From Butyrivibrio sp. AE3009 (GTDB lineage: Bacteria > Bacillota > Clostridia > Lachnospirales > Lachnospiraceae), in assembly GCF_000420845.1 (NCBI RefSeq), contig NZ_ATVS01000008.1:1-64000 (forward strand): 64,000 nt of DNA, written 5' to 3'. The notes below the pieces were generated by a model, which was not told the origin of the DNA, did not search any database, and saw only the letters and a program-made list of their open reading frames with translations. Of this stretch, positions 1 to 8,494 are shown in pieces. Position 1 is the first letter of the stretch; the number at the start of each line of letters is the position of its first letter. The translations under genes and the position numbers were made by a program.

Positions 1-2
1 CC

Positions 3-211
3 TATGATATTCATACTGATACTCCAGATAATGCTGTTTTAGTATGCGTATATAACACATTTCAGCCTTTACCAGCTAGATTTTGTTCCTGAAAGGCATA
101 TTAAGATGCGACTTCACAGGTGTTTCATATGATTATCAAAATATTGATACCATAAAAGAGCCGGAAAACACGCAGATTATACGTGAACAGCATCAGACGT
201 GTATGAATTAG
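3..211 (+). pseudogene. Possible decayed coding remnant, unknown family
   Basis: Two short open stretches on the + strand read like pieces of one protein but in different frames. The first runs from about 3 to 92 and ends in TGA. The second runs from about 94 to a TAG at 209-211 and encodes a peptide containing DYQNIDTIKEPENTQIIREQ. No start codon with a ribosome binding site is visible and I recognise no family. A frameshifted 3' end of a gene that begins before the window is the simplest reading. Random open frame is equally possible. Confidence 0.22.
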
Positions 212-665
212 CTTAATATGCAGGAGAAGTGCACTTGCAGAGGGAAAATTATGATCTATGAGTGTCAGGTTGTCACAATTTCGTCAACTTTAAGCCTCTG
301 GGAGCACGCAGGGAAAAGGACTGTTTGATCCTGCGTGTTAGCTTCTGATTTTCTAAGCACGCCAGTTTCAATTGAGGGCAATATTGCGTGTTTTCGCTAT
401 GTTTGACCTGCCAGATTGTTCCAAGATTCTGAGCCCAAGGTAAGAAAACAGCCACCGCGTAAGCGGCTTGCCCTTGATAGCGCAAAGAATAATTGCTACA
501 ATGCTGTCCTTGACGGAGAAAAAATAGATTGTTCCTGAGTTCCTCGCCGTCGGTGGGGACGACGCAGCAATTATTCTTTGTGCTGTCAAGGGTGTGCGTC
601 CGGCTGCAGAAGTCTAAACTATTTCCGTGTTATACTGTGACAACTACATATTTTTCATATCCACT
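212..665. other. Non-coding stretch with hairpins
   Basis: I see no supportable gene in this stretch. Short open frames exist on the minus strand but they run through the inverted repeats and lack ribosome binding sites. A perfect 8-bp stem (CACGCAGG at 305-312 with CCTGCGTG at 330-337) and a longer imperfect inverted repeat (471-592) are the only visible structures. Neither has a T run, so they are not typical terminators. Confidence 0.4.
471..592. repeat. 27-bp imperfect inverted repeat
   Basis: The arm at 471-497 (starts CCCTTGATAGCGCAAAG) is the reverse complement of the arm at 566-592, with 25 of 27 positions matching. The 68-bp centre also shows patchy complementarity. As RNA on either strand it would fold into a long hairpin. 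It may be a miniature inverted-repeat element or a remnant of one. No target-site duplication could be recognised by eye. Confidence 0.5.
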
Positions 666-696
666 AAAAAAACTGCCGCGACATAAAGCACGGCAG
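666..696 (-). terminator. Intrinsic terminator after the DUF4317 gene
   Basis: Read on the minus strand, a stem CTGCCGTG/CGCGGCAG with an 8-nt loop is followed by seven T (complement of 666-672). It starts 8 nt behind the DUF4317 stop codon. The stem sequence closely resembles the terminator behind gdhA near 6.9 kb. Confidence 0.8.
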
Positions 697-703
697 CCTC
701 TTT

Positions 704-1840
704 TTATTTGTTCATAAATGTCTTTACATTGATTCCATTAACCTCAATATGGTCATCCACGGCAATTACCAGACACTGTCTGCCGTCGATGATCTTGGAC
801 TCAACCAGGTCAGCACGGTCGGGCTTAACCTTGATCACAACATCGGGAGTTTCGATATCGAACTTCTTGGTGTTGGCTATGTTGGTGGCAAGAAGGTGAA
901 TGTCCTCCTCTCCCACAGTCCTCTCATAATTCTGTTCAAAATAATCGAGTCTCTCTGAAGGAACTCCGCTGTCCTGAAGAAGCTGCTTAACATCCTTCTT
1001 GGTAAGCTCCAAAGGCTCCGGATCTCCCTCGTGATCCTCTATCATGTCATTGAGATTATCATGAATATTTCTCATGATGTCATAGTCTGCATCCTCACCG
1101 ATGCTGTCCTGAACCAGGGCATCGAAGATATTCTTCTGTTCGGGAGCAGGCATGGGAGCTACTCCGCCGAACATTGCCTCTACGAACTCAGGCTGGAGAT
1201 CATCGGGCTTCTTGGTGAAATAGAGCATGTTGTGGATATCCATGTCTCTCTCAATGAAGGCCGGGAAAAGGAATCCCTTGGTGGGTCCCTCAACTATCCA
1301 ATCCCTGAATCTCTCCTCAATGTCGTTTTTGCTCTCATTGTAACCAAGTCCTGCCTTGGAAAGCTTAACAGGGCAGATGCTGCAGAGAATGTAATCATAG
1401 ATCTTCTCGGAAGCATCCTCCATTGTCATTCCGTCGGTGGATACGCCGGGGATGTCATAAATGGCATGAACAAGCAGGATAAGATAGTTCTCGCCGTTTA
1501 AATAGTTGGCTATTATCTTATCGTAGAACTCGTCAATTATCTCATCCTCTTCCAAGTGGGAATCCCTTAATGTCAAAAGAAAGTCCTGAGTACCTCCCGG
1601 CTGTTCCTGGTCAAGAGGAAACTCAAGACTAATAAGGTTCTTGCCAAATGTTCCTGCAAGGGTGTGCTGGAAAATATCCAAATACTTGTACATCTGCTCG
1701 TCCGGCAGTGATCTGAAGGCCTTCTTGAAAACCAGCCTTTTGTTCTTCTCATGATCCACAAGGCATGCGCAAATGTGGTCAATGGTGCATCTGTCAGGTG
1801 TAAACTGTTTCTTGATTTCTAGTGTTTCTGCCTTATTCAT
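704..1840 (-). CDS. DUF4317 family protein
   Basis: The 378-residue protein matches the DUF4317 family common in Clostridia: it opens with the typical MNKAETLEIKKQFTPDRCTI and keeps the early cysteines (C18, C24, C26) of that family. No signal peptide or membrane segment is visible, so it should be cytoplasmic. The middle is acidic and the C-terminus ends in a beta-rich stretch. Its start lies 9 nt behind the CheC-type gene, with an AAAGGAAAA ribosome binding site overlapping the upstream stop region, so the two are very likely co-transcribed. Function is unknown for the family; the pairing with a chemotaxis phosphatase gives no firm clue. The gene is closed by a terminator at 666-696. Confidence 0.85.
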   Translation of the reverse strand: MNKAETLEIKKQFTPDRCTIDHICACLVDHEKNKRLVFKKAFRSLPDEQMYKYLDIFQHTLAGTFGKNLISLEFPLDQEQPGGTQDFLLTLRDSHLEEDEIIDEFYDKIIANYLNGENYLILLVHAIYDIPGVSTDGMTMEDASEKIYDYILCSICPVKLSKAGLGYNESKNDIEERFRDWIVEGPTKGFLFPAFIERDMDIHNMLYFTKKPDDLQPEFVEAMFGGVAPMPAPEQKNIFDALVQDSIGEDADYDIMRNIHDNLNDMIEDHEGDPEPLELTKKDVKQLLQDSGVPSERLDYFEQNYERTVGEEDIHLLATNIANTKKFDIETPDVVIKVKPDRADLVESKIIDGRQCLVIAVDDHIEVNGINVKTFMNK

Positions 1841-1849
1841 TTGTTATCA

Positions 1850-2455
1850 TCATTTTCCTTTATTCATAAATTTTTGGCACATGTCCTCTGCGAACTGCGT
1901 CGGATATAATTGTACCATAACGGAATCGATAAGGTCAGCTATCGTCATCCTAAATGCTATTTTAACAAATTTATCGTAAGTAGTATCAAACATTTTTTCA
2001 AAAACTTTTATGCTATCCACATCAATCTGGTTAACAATAGGAGTACTGATGTCGGTGGCAACGCCAAGCATGGAAGAAAGAGATGTGGCACTGGTTCCCA
2101 TCATCTGATTCATAGCTTCCGAAGCAGCGGACAGATGAAGTTCGGTGATCTCTCCGGCAGTATTTGTGCCATCGCCGCCCATCATAAGATCGGTCATGAC
2201 CTTCACATCATGTTCCTTAAGAACAAGCACATTGTTGCCCTGAAGTCCCTTAACATAATGGATCTGCACGAAAATACAGGTCTTTTCATAATCATCAAGA
2301 GCTTCGCTTCTTTTTATTACTTTAACATTAGGAGTCGTGATATCAACCTTTTTATTGACCATCATACTTAGAGTGGTGGCCGAGTTTCCCATACTGATAT
2401 TGGCGATTTCGCCCAAAATATCTATTTTTTCGTTGCTCAGGATAAAATCTTCCAC
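1850..2455 (-). CDS. CheC-type CheY-phosphatase protein (FliY N-terminal-like)
   Basis: The 201-residue protein carries two CheC phosphatase signatures. The first is GEIANISMGNSATTLS near residues 15-30 (E and N spaced by two), followed by the usual ITTP. The second is SEAMNQMMGTSATSL near residues 112-126. In this family the paired E/N residues catalyse removal of phosphate from CheY-P and so tune flagellar rotation. The C-terminal SpoA (FliN) domain of FliY is absent, so this is a stand-alone CheC-like protein rather than a motor-switch subunit. Translation starts at GTG (2455) behind AAGGAGG. It is first in an operon with the DUF4317 gene and divergent from fruK. Flagellar genes are not in the window; a chemoreceptor lies at 41 kb. 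Confidence 0.82.
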   Translation of the reverse strand: MEDFILSNEKIDILGEIANISMGNSATTLSMMVNKKVDITTPNVKVIKRSEALDDYEKTCIFVQIHYVKGLQGNNVLVLKEHDVKVMTDLMMGGDGTNTAGEITELHLSAASEAMNQMMGTSATSLSSMLGVATDISTPIVNQIDVDSIKVFEKMFDTTYDKFVKIAFRMTIADLIDSVMVQLYPTQFAEDMCQKFMNKGK

Positions 2456-2599
2456 GATAAGCCTCCTTAACGGTTTTGTTTATATGGCAGCAAAAATTTA
2501 CAGGCTCTTTGCCTATATTAAATATTTTAGTTTAATTTACGCAATTACGCCATAGTTTTATTCTTTTTTAAGAATATTTCAGTTTTTGTATGAAATTCG

Positions 2600-2636
2600 T
2601 TGGTTTTGACTGATTACAGTGCTAATATACTGTAAT
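2600..2636 (+). promoter_or_regulatory. fruK promoter with overlapping operator-like inverted repeat
   Basis: A promoter TTGGTT (2600-2605), 17-bp spacer, TAATAT (2623-2628) lies 33 bp before the fruK start. An inverted repeat ATTACAGT (2613-2620) / ACTGTAAT (2629-2636), perfect over 8 bp per arm with 8-bp spacing, brackets the -10 box. That placement fits a repressor site. Which regulator binds is not visible: no DeoR-type FruR gene is adjacent. Confidence 0.5.
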
Positions 2637-2660
2637 GAACACAATTTTGAAGGAGTCAAA

Positions 2661-3566
2661 ATGATCTATACAGTCACTTTCAATCCCGCCATTGATTATG
2701 TTGTCCGCATGAAGGAGGAACTCCTTCCCGGAATGACCAACCGAAGCCAATCCGAGGAGGTTTATTTCGGAGGAAAAGGAATCAATGTGTCAACGGTTCT
2801 GAGAAACCTTGGAATAGACAGCACCGCTCTCGGATTTGTCGCAGGCTTCACAGGCGCAGCCATTAAGGACAGCGTAAGAAGTAAGGGCATCTCAGAGGAC
2901 TTCATCACTCTACCGCAGGGCCTTACGCGAATCAACGTCAAGATAAAAGGCCTTGAAGAAACCGAGATCAACGGCCAGGGGCCGATGATCCCTGAGGGCT
3001 GCCTAAATGAACTCTTCACCAAAATTAAGGCCCTTCGCGGCGGCGACACTCTCATCCTGGCAGGCAGCATCCCATCATCTCTTCCAAATGATATATATGA
3101 AAAAATGATTGCCCTCACCGAAGGCAAAGACATAAACGTCGTGGTGGATGCCACCGGAGATCTTCTTAAGAACGTTCTTCCATATCATCCTTTTTTGATA
3201 AAGCCCAACAATTATGAGCTCGGAGAGATGTTCGACAAAAAGCTCGATACCTTCGAAGAGCTTGAAGCACACGCCAAAAAGCTCCGTGCTATGGGTGCTG
3301 AAAATGTCCTTGTATCCATGGGAGCGGACGGCGCATTCCTTGTAACCGAAGACGGCAGAACCCTTAGGGCCGCGGCTCCAAAAGGTCAGCTTAGGAACTC
3401 CGTAGGCGCCGGAGACTCCATGGTAGCAGGTTTCATTGCAGGTTACAGTAAGAACGGAGATTACGAAGAAGCGCTAAAAATGGGCTCAGCCGCAGGATCC
3501 GCCACAGCTTTTTCCGACGATCTGGCAAGTGGTGAAGAGATCATGAAATTATATAAAACGCTTTGA
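2661..3566 (+). CDS. fruK: 1-phosphofructokinase (PfkB family)
   Basis: The 301-residue kinase belongs to the PfkB/ribokinase family and to the FruK/LacC branch: it opens with MIYTVTFNPAIDYVV, has the sugar-binding GGKGINVSTVLRNLG near residue 36 and the anion-hole/catalytic GAGDSMVAGFIAGY near residue 253. FruK phosphorylates fructose 1-phosphate to fructose 1,6-bisphosphate in the cytoplasm; tagatose 6-phosphate kinase (LacC) is a close alternative that sequence alone cannot exclude. The ATG at 2661 is chosen because GAAGGAGT lies 7 nt before it; an upstream ATG at 2619 lacks a ribosome binding site. The gene is followed 42 nt later by ptsI. A fructose PTS permease (FruA) and HPr are not adjacent, which is unusual. 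Confidence 0.85.
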   Translation: MIYTVTFNPAIDYVVRMKEELLPGMTNRSQSEEVYFGGKGINVSTVLRNLGIDSTALGFVAGFTGAAIKDSVRSKGISEDFITLPQGLTRINVKIKGLEETEINGQGPMIPEGCLNELFTKIKALRGGDTLILAGSIPSSLPNDIYEKMIALTEGKDINVVVDATGDLLKNVLPYHPFLIKPNNYELGEMFDKKLDTFEELEAHAKKLRAMGAENVLVSMGADGAFLVTEDGRTLRAAAPKGQLRNSVGAGDSMVAGFIAGYSKNGDYEEALKMGSAAGSATAFSDDLASGEEIMKLYKTL

Positions 3567-3608
3567 TCTATAAAAGATTATTTTAGAATATTGGGGAAGG
3601 AAAATACA

Positions 3609-5384
3609 ATGTCATCAAATAAGCTTAAAGGCATCGGCGCCTCAGACGGAATAGGAATAGGAAACATTCTTGTCATCAAAGAAGCCGACCTTAACTATGA
3701 CAAGTCACCGGCAGAAGATATCGACGCCGAAAAAAAGAGATTCAACAAAGCCCTCAAAAGCTTTGTAAAAAGAACAGAATCTGAAGCAAAAAAGCTAAGA
3801 AACAGCGCCGGAGATAAGGAGGCTGAGATTCTTGAAGGACATCTCCTTCTTGCGACCGACGAGTCCATGACAGGACAGATCCTTGAAATGATCGAGGGTG
3901 GATCAAGGGCTGAAGCAGCAGTTGACGGAGCCTGCAATGCATTCATCGACATGTTCTCAGGTATGGAGGATGACCTGATGCGCCAGCGTGCTGCGGACAT
4001 CAAGGACGTAAGGGACGAACTTCTTAAACTCCTACTTGGCATCAAGGACACAGACCTGGGAAGCCTCCCACCAAACACCATACTTGTAGCCAGAGATATC
4101 GCCCCTTCCATGACTTCCAAATTCAAAAAGAAAAATATTGCAGGCATCATAACAGAAGTCGGAACCGCCACCTCGCACCTTGCAATCATCGCCAAAGCCA
4201 TGGAGATCCCTCTTATATCATCTGTTCCCGAAGCCCTCTCCATTGTAAAGGATGGGGAACCTGCCGTAATGAACGGAAAAACAGGCATAGCAGAGCTTAG
4301 CCCTGATGAAACTACTCTGGCAGAATATCAGGAATCTCTCAGAAAGGAACTGGAACACAAAGCGGAACTTAAATCTTTTCGCCGCAAAAAGACCAAGACC
4401 CTTGGCGGCGAGAGGATACAACTTCTCTGCAACATAGGAACTCCCGCAGAGGTAGCCTCTGTCATTAAAGAAACCGGCGAAGGAATAGGACTGTTCAGAA
4501 CAGAATTCCTCTTCATGAACAGACAATGTGAGCCCTGCGAAGATGAGCAGTTTGAAGCTTATAAGGAAGTAGCGGTTGCCATGAAGGGCAAGCCTGTAAT
4601 CATCCGAACTCTTGATATTGGCGGAGACAAAGAGATTCCTTATCTTGATCTGGAAAAGGAAGCCAATCCCTTCCTGGGCCTTCGCGCCATAAGATACTGT
4701 CTTAAAAATGACGGCCTCTATAACAGACAGCTAAGAGCAATAATAAGAGCAAGTGCCTATGGAAATATCAAATTGATGATTCCTCTTGTAACCTGCGTTG
4801 AGGAGGTTCGAAGCGTCAAAGAGATGGTTCATGCCATACAAAAAGAATATGATGAAATCGGAGTTGCCTATAACAAAGAGCTTCCGATAGGCTGCATGAT
4901 AGAAACACCCGCTGCTGCTCTAATTGCGGATATCCTTGCCAAGGAATCGGACTTTTTCTCAATAGGCACCAACGACCTGACCCAGTACATCATGTGTGCT
5001 GACAGAGGAAATAACTCCGTATCCAATCTGGGCTCCTATTTCCAACCTGCCGTTCTTCGCAGCATAAGACAAATTGCAAGATGTGGTAAAGCTGCAGGTA
5101 TTCCGGTGGGAATATGCGGAGAGGCAGCCTGGAATCCCAATTTGATACCTCTTTTATTGTCCTTCGGAATTGATGAGTTTAGCGTAAGCCCCTCGAAGGT
5201 ACTTCCTACCCGCGCCATGATCAGTAAGTGGGGTATTCACGCATCCCACTACGTAGAAGACGATACAATGAATCTGGAGACAGCGGAGGAAATATTAATA
5301 AAGCTCTTCGGTGAACAACTCCGTAATGACCTGGTACATGAGAAAATCAAATCTGAGCAGAAAGAATTAGACGAAACTGAATAA
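3609..5384 (+). CDS. ptsI: PTS enzyme I (phosphoenolpyruvate-protein phosphotransferase)
   Basis: Enzyme I takes phosphate from PEP and passes it to HPr, the first step of all PTS sugar uptake. The 591-residue protein has the full family order: N-terminal HPr-binding/phosphohistidine domain with the active histidine in GTATSHLAIIAKAMEIPLI, then the PEP-binding TIM barrel with RTLDIGGDKEIPYL, IGCMIETPAAALIADI, FSIGTNDLTQY and VGICGEAA. The histidine motif normally reads GGRTSH; here it is GTATSH, a mild departure. ATG 3609 is chosen because GGGGAAGGAAA precedes it. It follows fruK closely and is probably in the same transcript. A strong hairpin follows the stop codon. Confidence 0.93.
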   Translation: MSSNKLKGIGASDGIGIGNILVIKEADLNYDKSPAEDIDAEKKRFNKALKSFVKRTESEAKKLRNSAGDKEAEILEGHLLLATDESMTGQILEMIEGGSRAEAAVDGACNAFIDMFSGMEDDLMRQRAADIKDVRDELLKLLLGIKDTDLGSLPPNTILVARDIAPSMTSKFKKKNIAGIITEVGTATSHLAIIAKAMEIPLISSVPEALSIVKDGEPAVMNGKTGIAELSPDETTLAEYQESLRKELEHKAELKSFRRKKTKTLGGERIQLLCNIGTPAEVASVIKETGEGIGLFRTEFLFMNRQCEPCEDEQFEAYKEVAVAMKGKPVIIRTLDIGGDKEIPYLDLEKEANPFLGLRAIRYCLKNDGLYNRQLRAIIRASAYGNIKLMIPLVTCVEEVRSVKEMVHAIQKEYDEIGVAYNKELPIGCMIETPAAALIADILAKESDFFSIGTNDLTQYIMCADRGNNSVSNLGSYFQPAVLRSIRQIARCGKAAGIPVGICGEAAWNPNLIPLLLSFGIDEFSVSPSKVLPTRAMISKWGIHASHYVEDDTMNLETAEEILIKLFGEQLRNDLVHEKIKSEQKELDETE

Positions 5385-5396
5385 ATGAAAACAAAA

Positions 5397-5429
5397 GAAA
5401 CCCTTGCGAACACAATCCGCAAGGGTTTC
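5397..5429. terminator. Strong hairpin between ptsI and the small convergent gene
   Basis: A perfect 12-bp stem (GAAACCCTTGCG / CGCAAGGGTTTC) with a 9-nt loop begins 12 nt behind the ptsI stop. On the + strand it is followed only by TCATATT. On the minus strand it runs into TTTTGTTTTCATTT, a better T tract. It probably ends both the ptsI transcript and the convergent small gene at 5470-5628. Confidence 0.65.
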
Positions 5430-5469
5430 TCATATTAACATATACATAAAATCAAACAAAATAATTCGA

Positions 5470-5628
5470 TCAGTGTAAGCTTCTAAGCATCTCAATTGCT
5501 GTCATCGGACGAGCCTCAGGCTCTGTAGTATTGTTCTCATACTTATTAAGCAATCTGGCTCTCATCTCTTCCGGATGATTGTAAAGCTGATCCATTATTC
5601 TGTCAAAAGCCTGCTTCCACTCTCCCAT
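5470..5628 (-). CDS. Small hypothetical protein, 52 aa
   Basis: ATG at 5628 opens a 52-residue frame beginning MGEWKQAFDRIMDQLYNHPE and ending MTAIEMLRSLH. It has its own full set of signals: promoter at 5669-5697, ribosome binding site AAGGAGAG 6 nt before the ATG, and a T-tract hairpin (5397-5429) downstream. The product is amphipathic and helical by composition, without a signal peptide, membrane segment or cysteine. I recognise no family. Confidence 0.65.
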   Translation of the reverse strand: MGEWKQAFDRIMDQLYNHPEEMRARLLNKYENNTTEPEARPMTAIEMLRSLH

Positions 5629-5668
5629 ATTTTCTCTCCTTATCTAGCCTTAACACTGTAGCGCCTTA

Positions 5669-5697
5669 ATCATATATGTTCGGAGCAGATTAATCAA
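5669..5697 (-). promoter_or_regulatory. Promoter of the 52-aa gene
   Basis: On the minus strand TTGATT (5692-5697) and TATGAT (5669-5674) are separated by exactly 17 bp, a good vegetative promoter. The predicted transcript start lies about 35 nt before the ATG at 5628. Confidence 0.6.
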
Positions 5698-5791
5698 TAA
5701 CAAAACCGCCAAAAAAATGTGAAAACTCTGTGTCTTCTTGTTTTATGTTTACCAAACACCTCATTATTATGCACTTTTTAACCTGTAGCCT

Positions 5792-6787
5792 TTAGCCGGC
5801 ACTGTAAAAACGGTCTTCTTCGGGTATCTCGATGATGACATCCATCTTCTTGATCTTCCTCTTATTGACCATAAATATAATGTCAATACCGATAAATACC
5901 ATGCTGACCAAAAAGTAATATATGAAGATCTCATAAAAATCCTTGGTAAGATTATATCTTCGAAGCACTCCTTCAAGACCGGTAAAAATGTCTGCGAAGC
6001 TGACCTTCTCTCCCATTTCCGCGAAATCACTGACAAAAGCCAATGAATAGCCGATTCTGCAGGAAAGGTATGTCAAAACGGCCGCTGCAGCGCTGCAATA
6101 GATAAGTCCGAATTTGGACATCTTGCCGCTCCCCTGTTCATAACCGCAGATCAGAAGGAAGCCAACCATCGCACCGGTATACGGAGAAACCACTCCATAT
6201 TTCATAAGTAATACAATTAAGGCTGCCGCAAAAATACCATATAGCAAGCTTAATCCTATTCCCTTGGCAAAATTCTCCCTGATTGAGTCATCAAGGCATC
6301 TGCGGGCTTCCACATAGGAATTGCAGGACTCATGGCAGTTATCGCACAGGTCAAACACTCTTCCGTTGATATCATAGGACTCAATGCCCTCCACCGGTTC
6401 TCCGCAGATCTCACAGACATTGATATAACCGCTTTGTCTGAAAATCGCTGCCAATGAATGCATAGTACTTATAATGTCATCCACCAGCTTCTTAGCCACA
6501 AATCGTTTCTTTAACTTAAAAGTAATTCTGTTATTCTGAAATGCCGCAGTCTTAATAGTTGAAATACTGCCAACAATATTTTCCAAAAATCTGTCCTCAG
6601 GAAGAAGTCCCCCACTTCTGACTGAAGTACTGATCAAATAATCAAAGCCTTCCATTGATATCGTGAACCGATATCCGTCCATAAAGCCGATAGTTGATAT
6701 CGAATCACTGTCTGTTCTGAATCCGATGCTGTTAAACTTTTGCAAAAAGACAAGTTTAGACGAATCCAATGCGCTGACATATCCCAT
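5792..6787 (-). CDS. Hypothetical zinc-finger membrane protein
   Basis: The 331-residue protein has a soluble N-terminal half, then a zinc-finger-like CEICGEP...CDNCHESC near residues 128-155 (two CxxC pairs and nearby cysteines), then four likely membrane segments between residues 180 and 315 and a short acidic C-terminal tail. I recognise no family. ATG 6787 is chosen because GGGAGGAAAAA precedes it; an upstream ATG at 6823 lacks such a site. It stands alone between the small 52-aa gene and gdhA. The mix of a metal-binding module with a membrane anchor suggests a membrane-bound regulatory or scaffolding protein, but this is only inference. Confidence 0.75.
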   Translation of the reverse strand: MGYVSALDSSKLVFLQKFNSIGFRTDSDSISTIGFMDGYRFTISMEGFDYLISTSVRSGGLLPEDRFLENIVGSISTIKTAAFQNNRITFKLKKRFVAKKLVDDIISTMHSLAAIFRQSGYINVCEICGEPVEGIESYDINGRVFDLCDNCHESCNSYVEARRCLDDSIRENFAKGIGLSLLYGIFAAALIVLLMKYGVVSPYTGAMVGFLLICGYEQGSGKMSKFGLIYCSAAAAVLTYLSCRIGYSLAFVSDFAEMGEKVSFADIFTGLEGVLRRYNLTKDFYEIFIYYFLVSMVFIGIDIIFMVNKRKIKKMDVIIEIPEEDRFYSAG

Positions 6788-6911
6788 ACTTTTTTCCTCC
6801 CATAAGCACCAAAACATTATCAATGGCGCGTTTATTCATCATATTGGATTCACACCACAATGTCAACAAATCTCACAATATTGTATGAACTGTAAGCACA
6901 CATAAGGCCAT

Positions 6912-6944
6912 AAAAAAACTGCCGCAGCATAAAAGCCGCGGCAG
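6912..6944 (-). terminator. Intrinsic terminator after gdhA
   Basis: On the minus strand CTGCCGC/GCGGCAG form a stem followed by seven T (complement of 6912-6918). It lies 22 nt behind the gdhA stop codon and resembles the terminator at 666-696. Confidence 0.85.
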
Positions 6945-6966
6945 CAATGATCATATACTGTAAGTA

Positions 6967-8358
<1,392 letters not shown>

Positions 8359-8372
8359 TTATTTTTAAGTAT

Positions 8373-8409
8373 AAAAAAAGGGCGTAAGAAACTATCGGTC
8401 TCTACGCCC
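8373..8409 (-). terminator. Intrinsic terminator inside the gdhA leader (putative attenuator)
   Basis: On the minus strand GGGCGTA (complement of 8403-8409) pairs with TACGCCC (8380-8386). An inner GAGAC/GTTTC stem extends it, and seven T follow (8373-8379). It lies between the promoter at 8439-8467 and the gdhA start, so full-length gdhA mRNA requires read-through. The loop sequence GACCGAT is complementary to ATCGGTC just downstream, offering a competing pairing or pseudoknot. It could instead be the terminator of the upstream hydrolase gene. Confidence 0.6.
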
Positions 8410-8438
8410 CGTTGCGCAGACATCACTGTCTGAATGGT

Positions 8439-8467
8439 ATTATACACTTTGATGTTTTAAAGCGCAA
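8439..8467 (-). promoter_or_regulatory. gdhA promoter
   Basis: TTGCGC (8462-8467) and a perfect TATAAT (8439-8444) are spaced by 17 bp on the minus strand. Transcription should start near 8432. The first leader segment then folds into CAGACA/TGTCTG (perfect 6-bp stem with a 4-nt loop) before the terminator hairpin at 8373-8409. Confidence 0.7.
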
Positions 8468-8494
8468 GAGACTTTATTACATTAAATCAAAAAA

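Noticed and set aside
273-589. Two overlapping minus-strand frames of about 70 codons
   Set aside because: They run through the inverted repeats, overlap each other and have no ribosome binding site or family resemblance.
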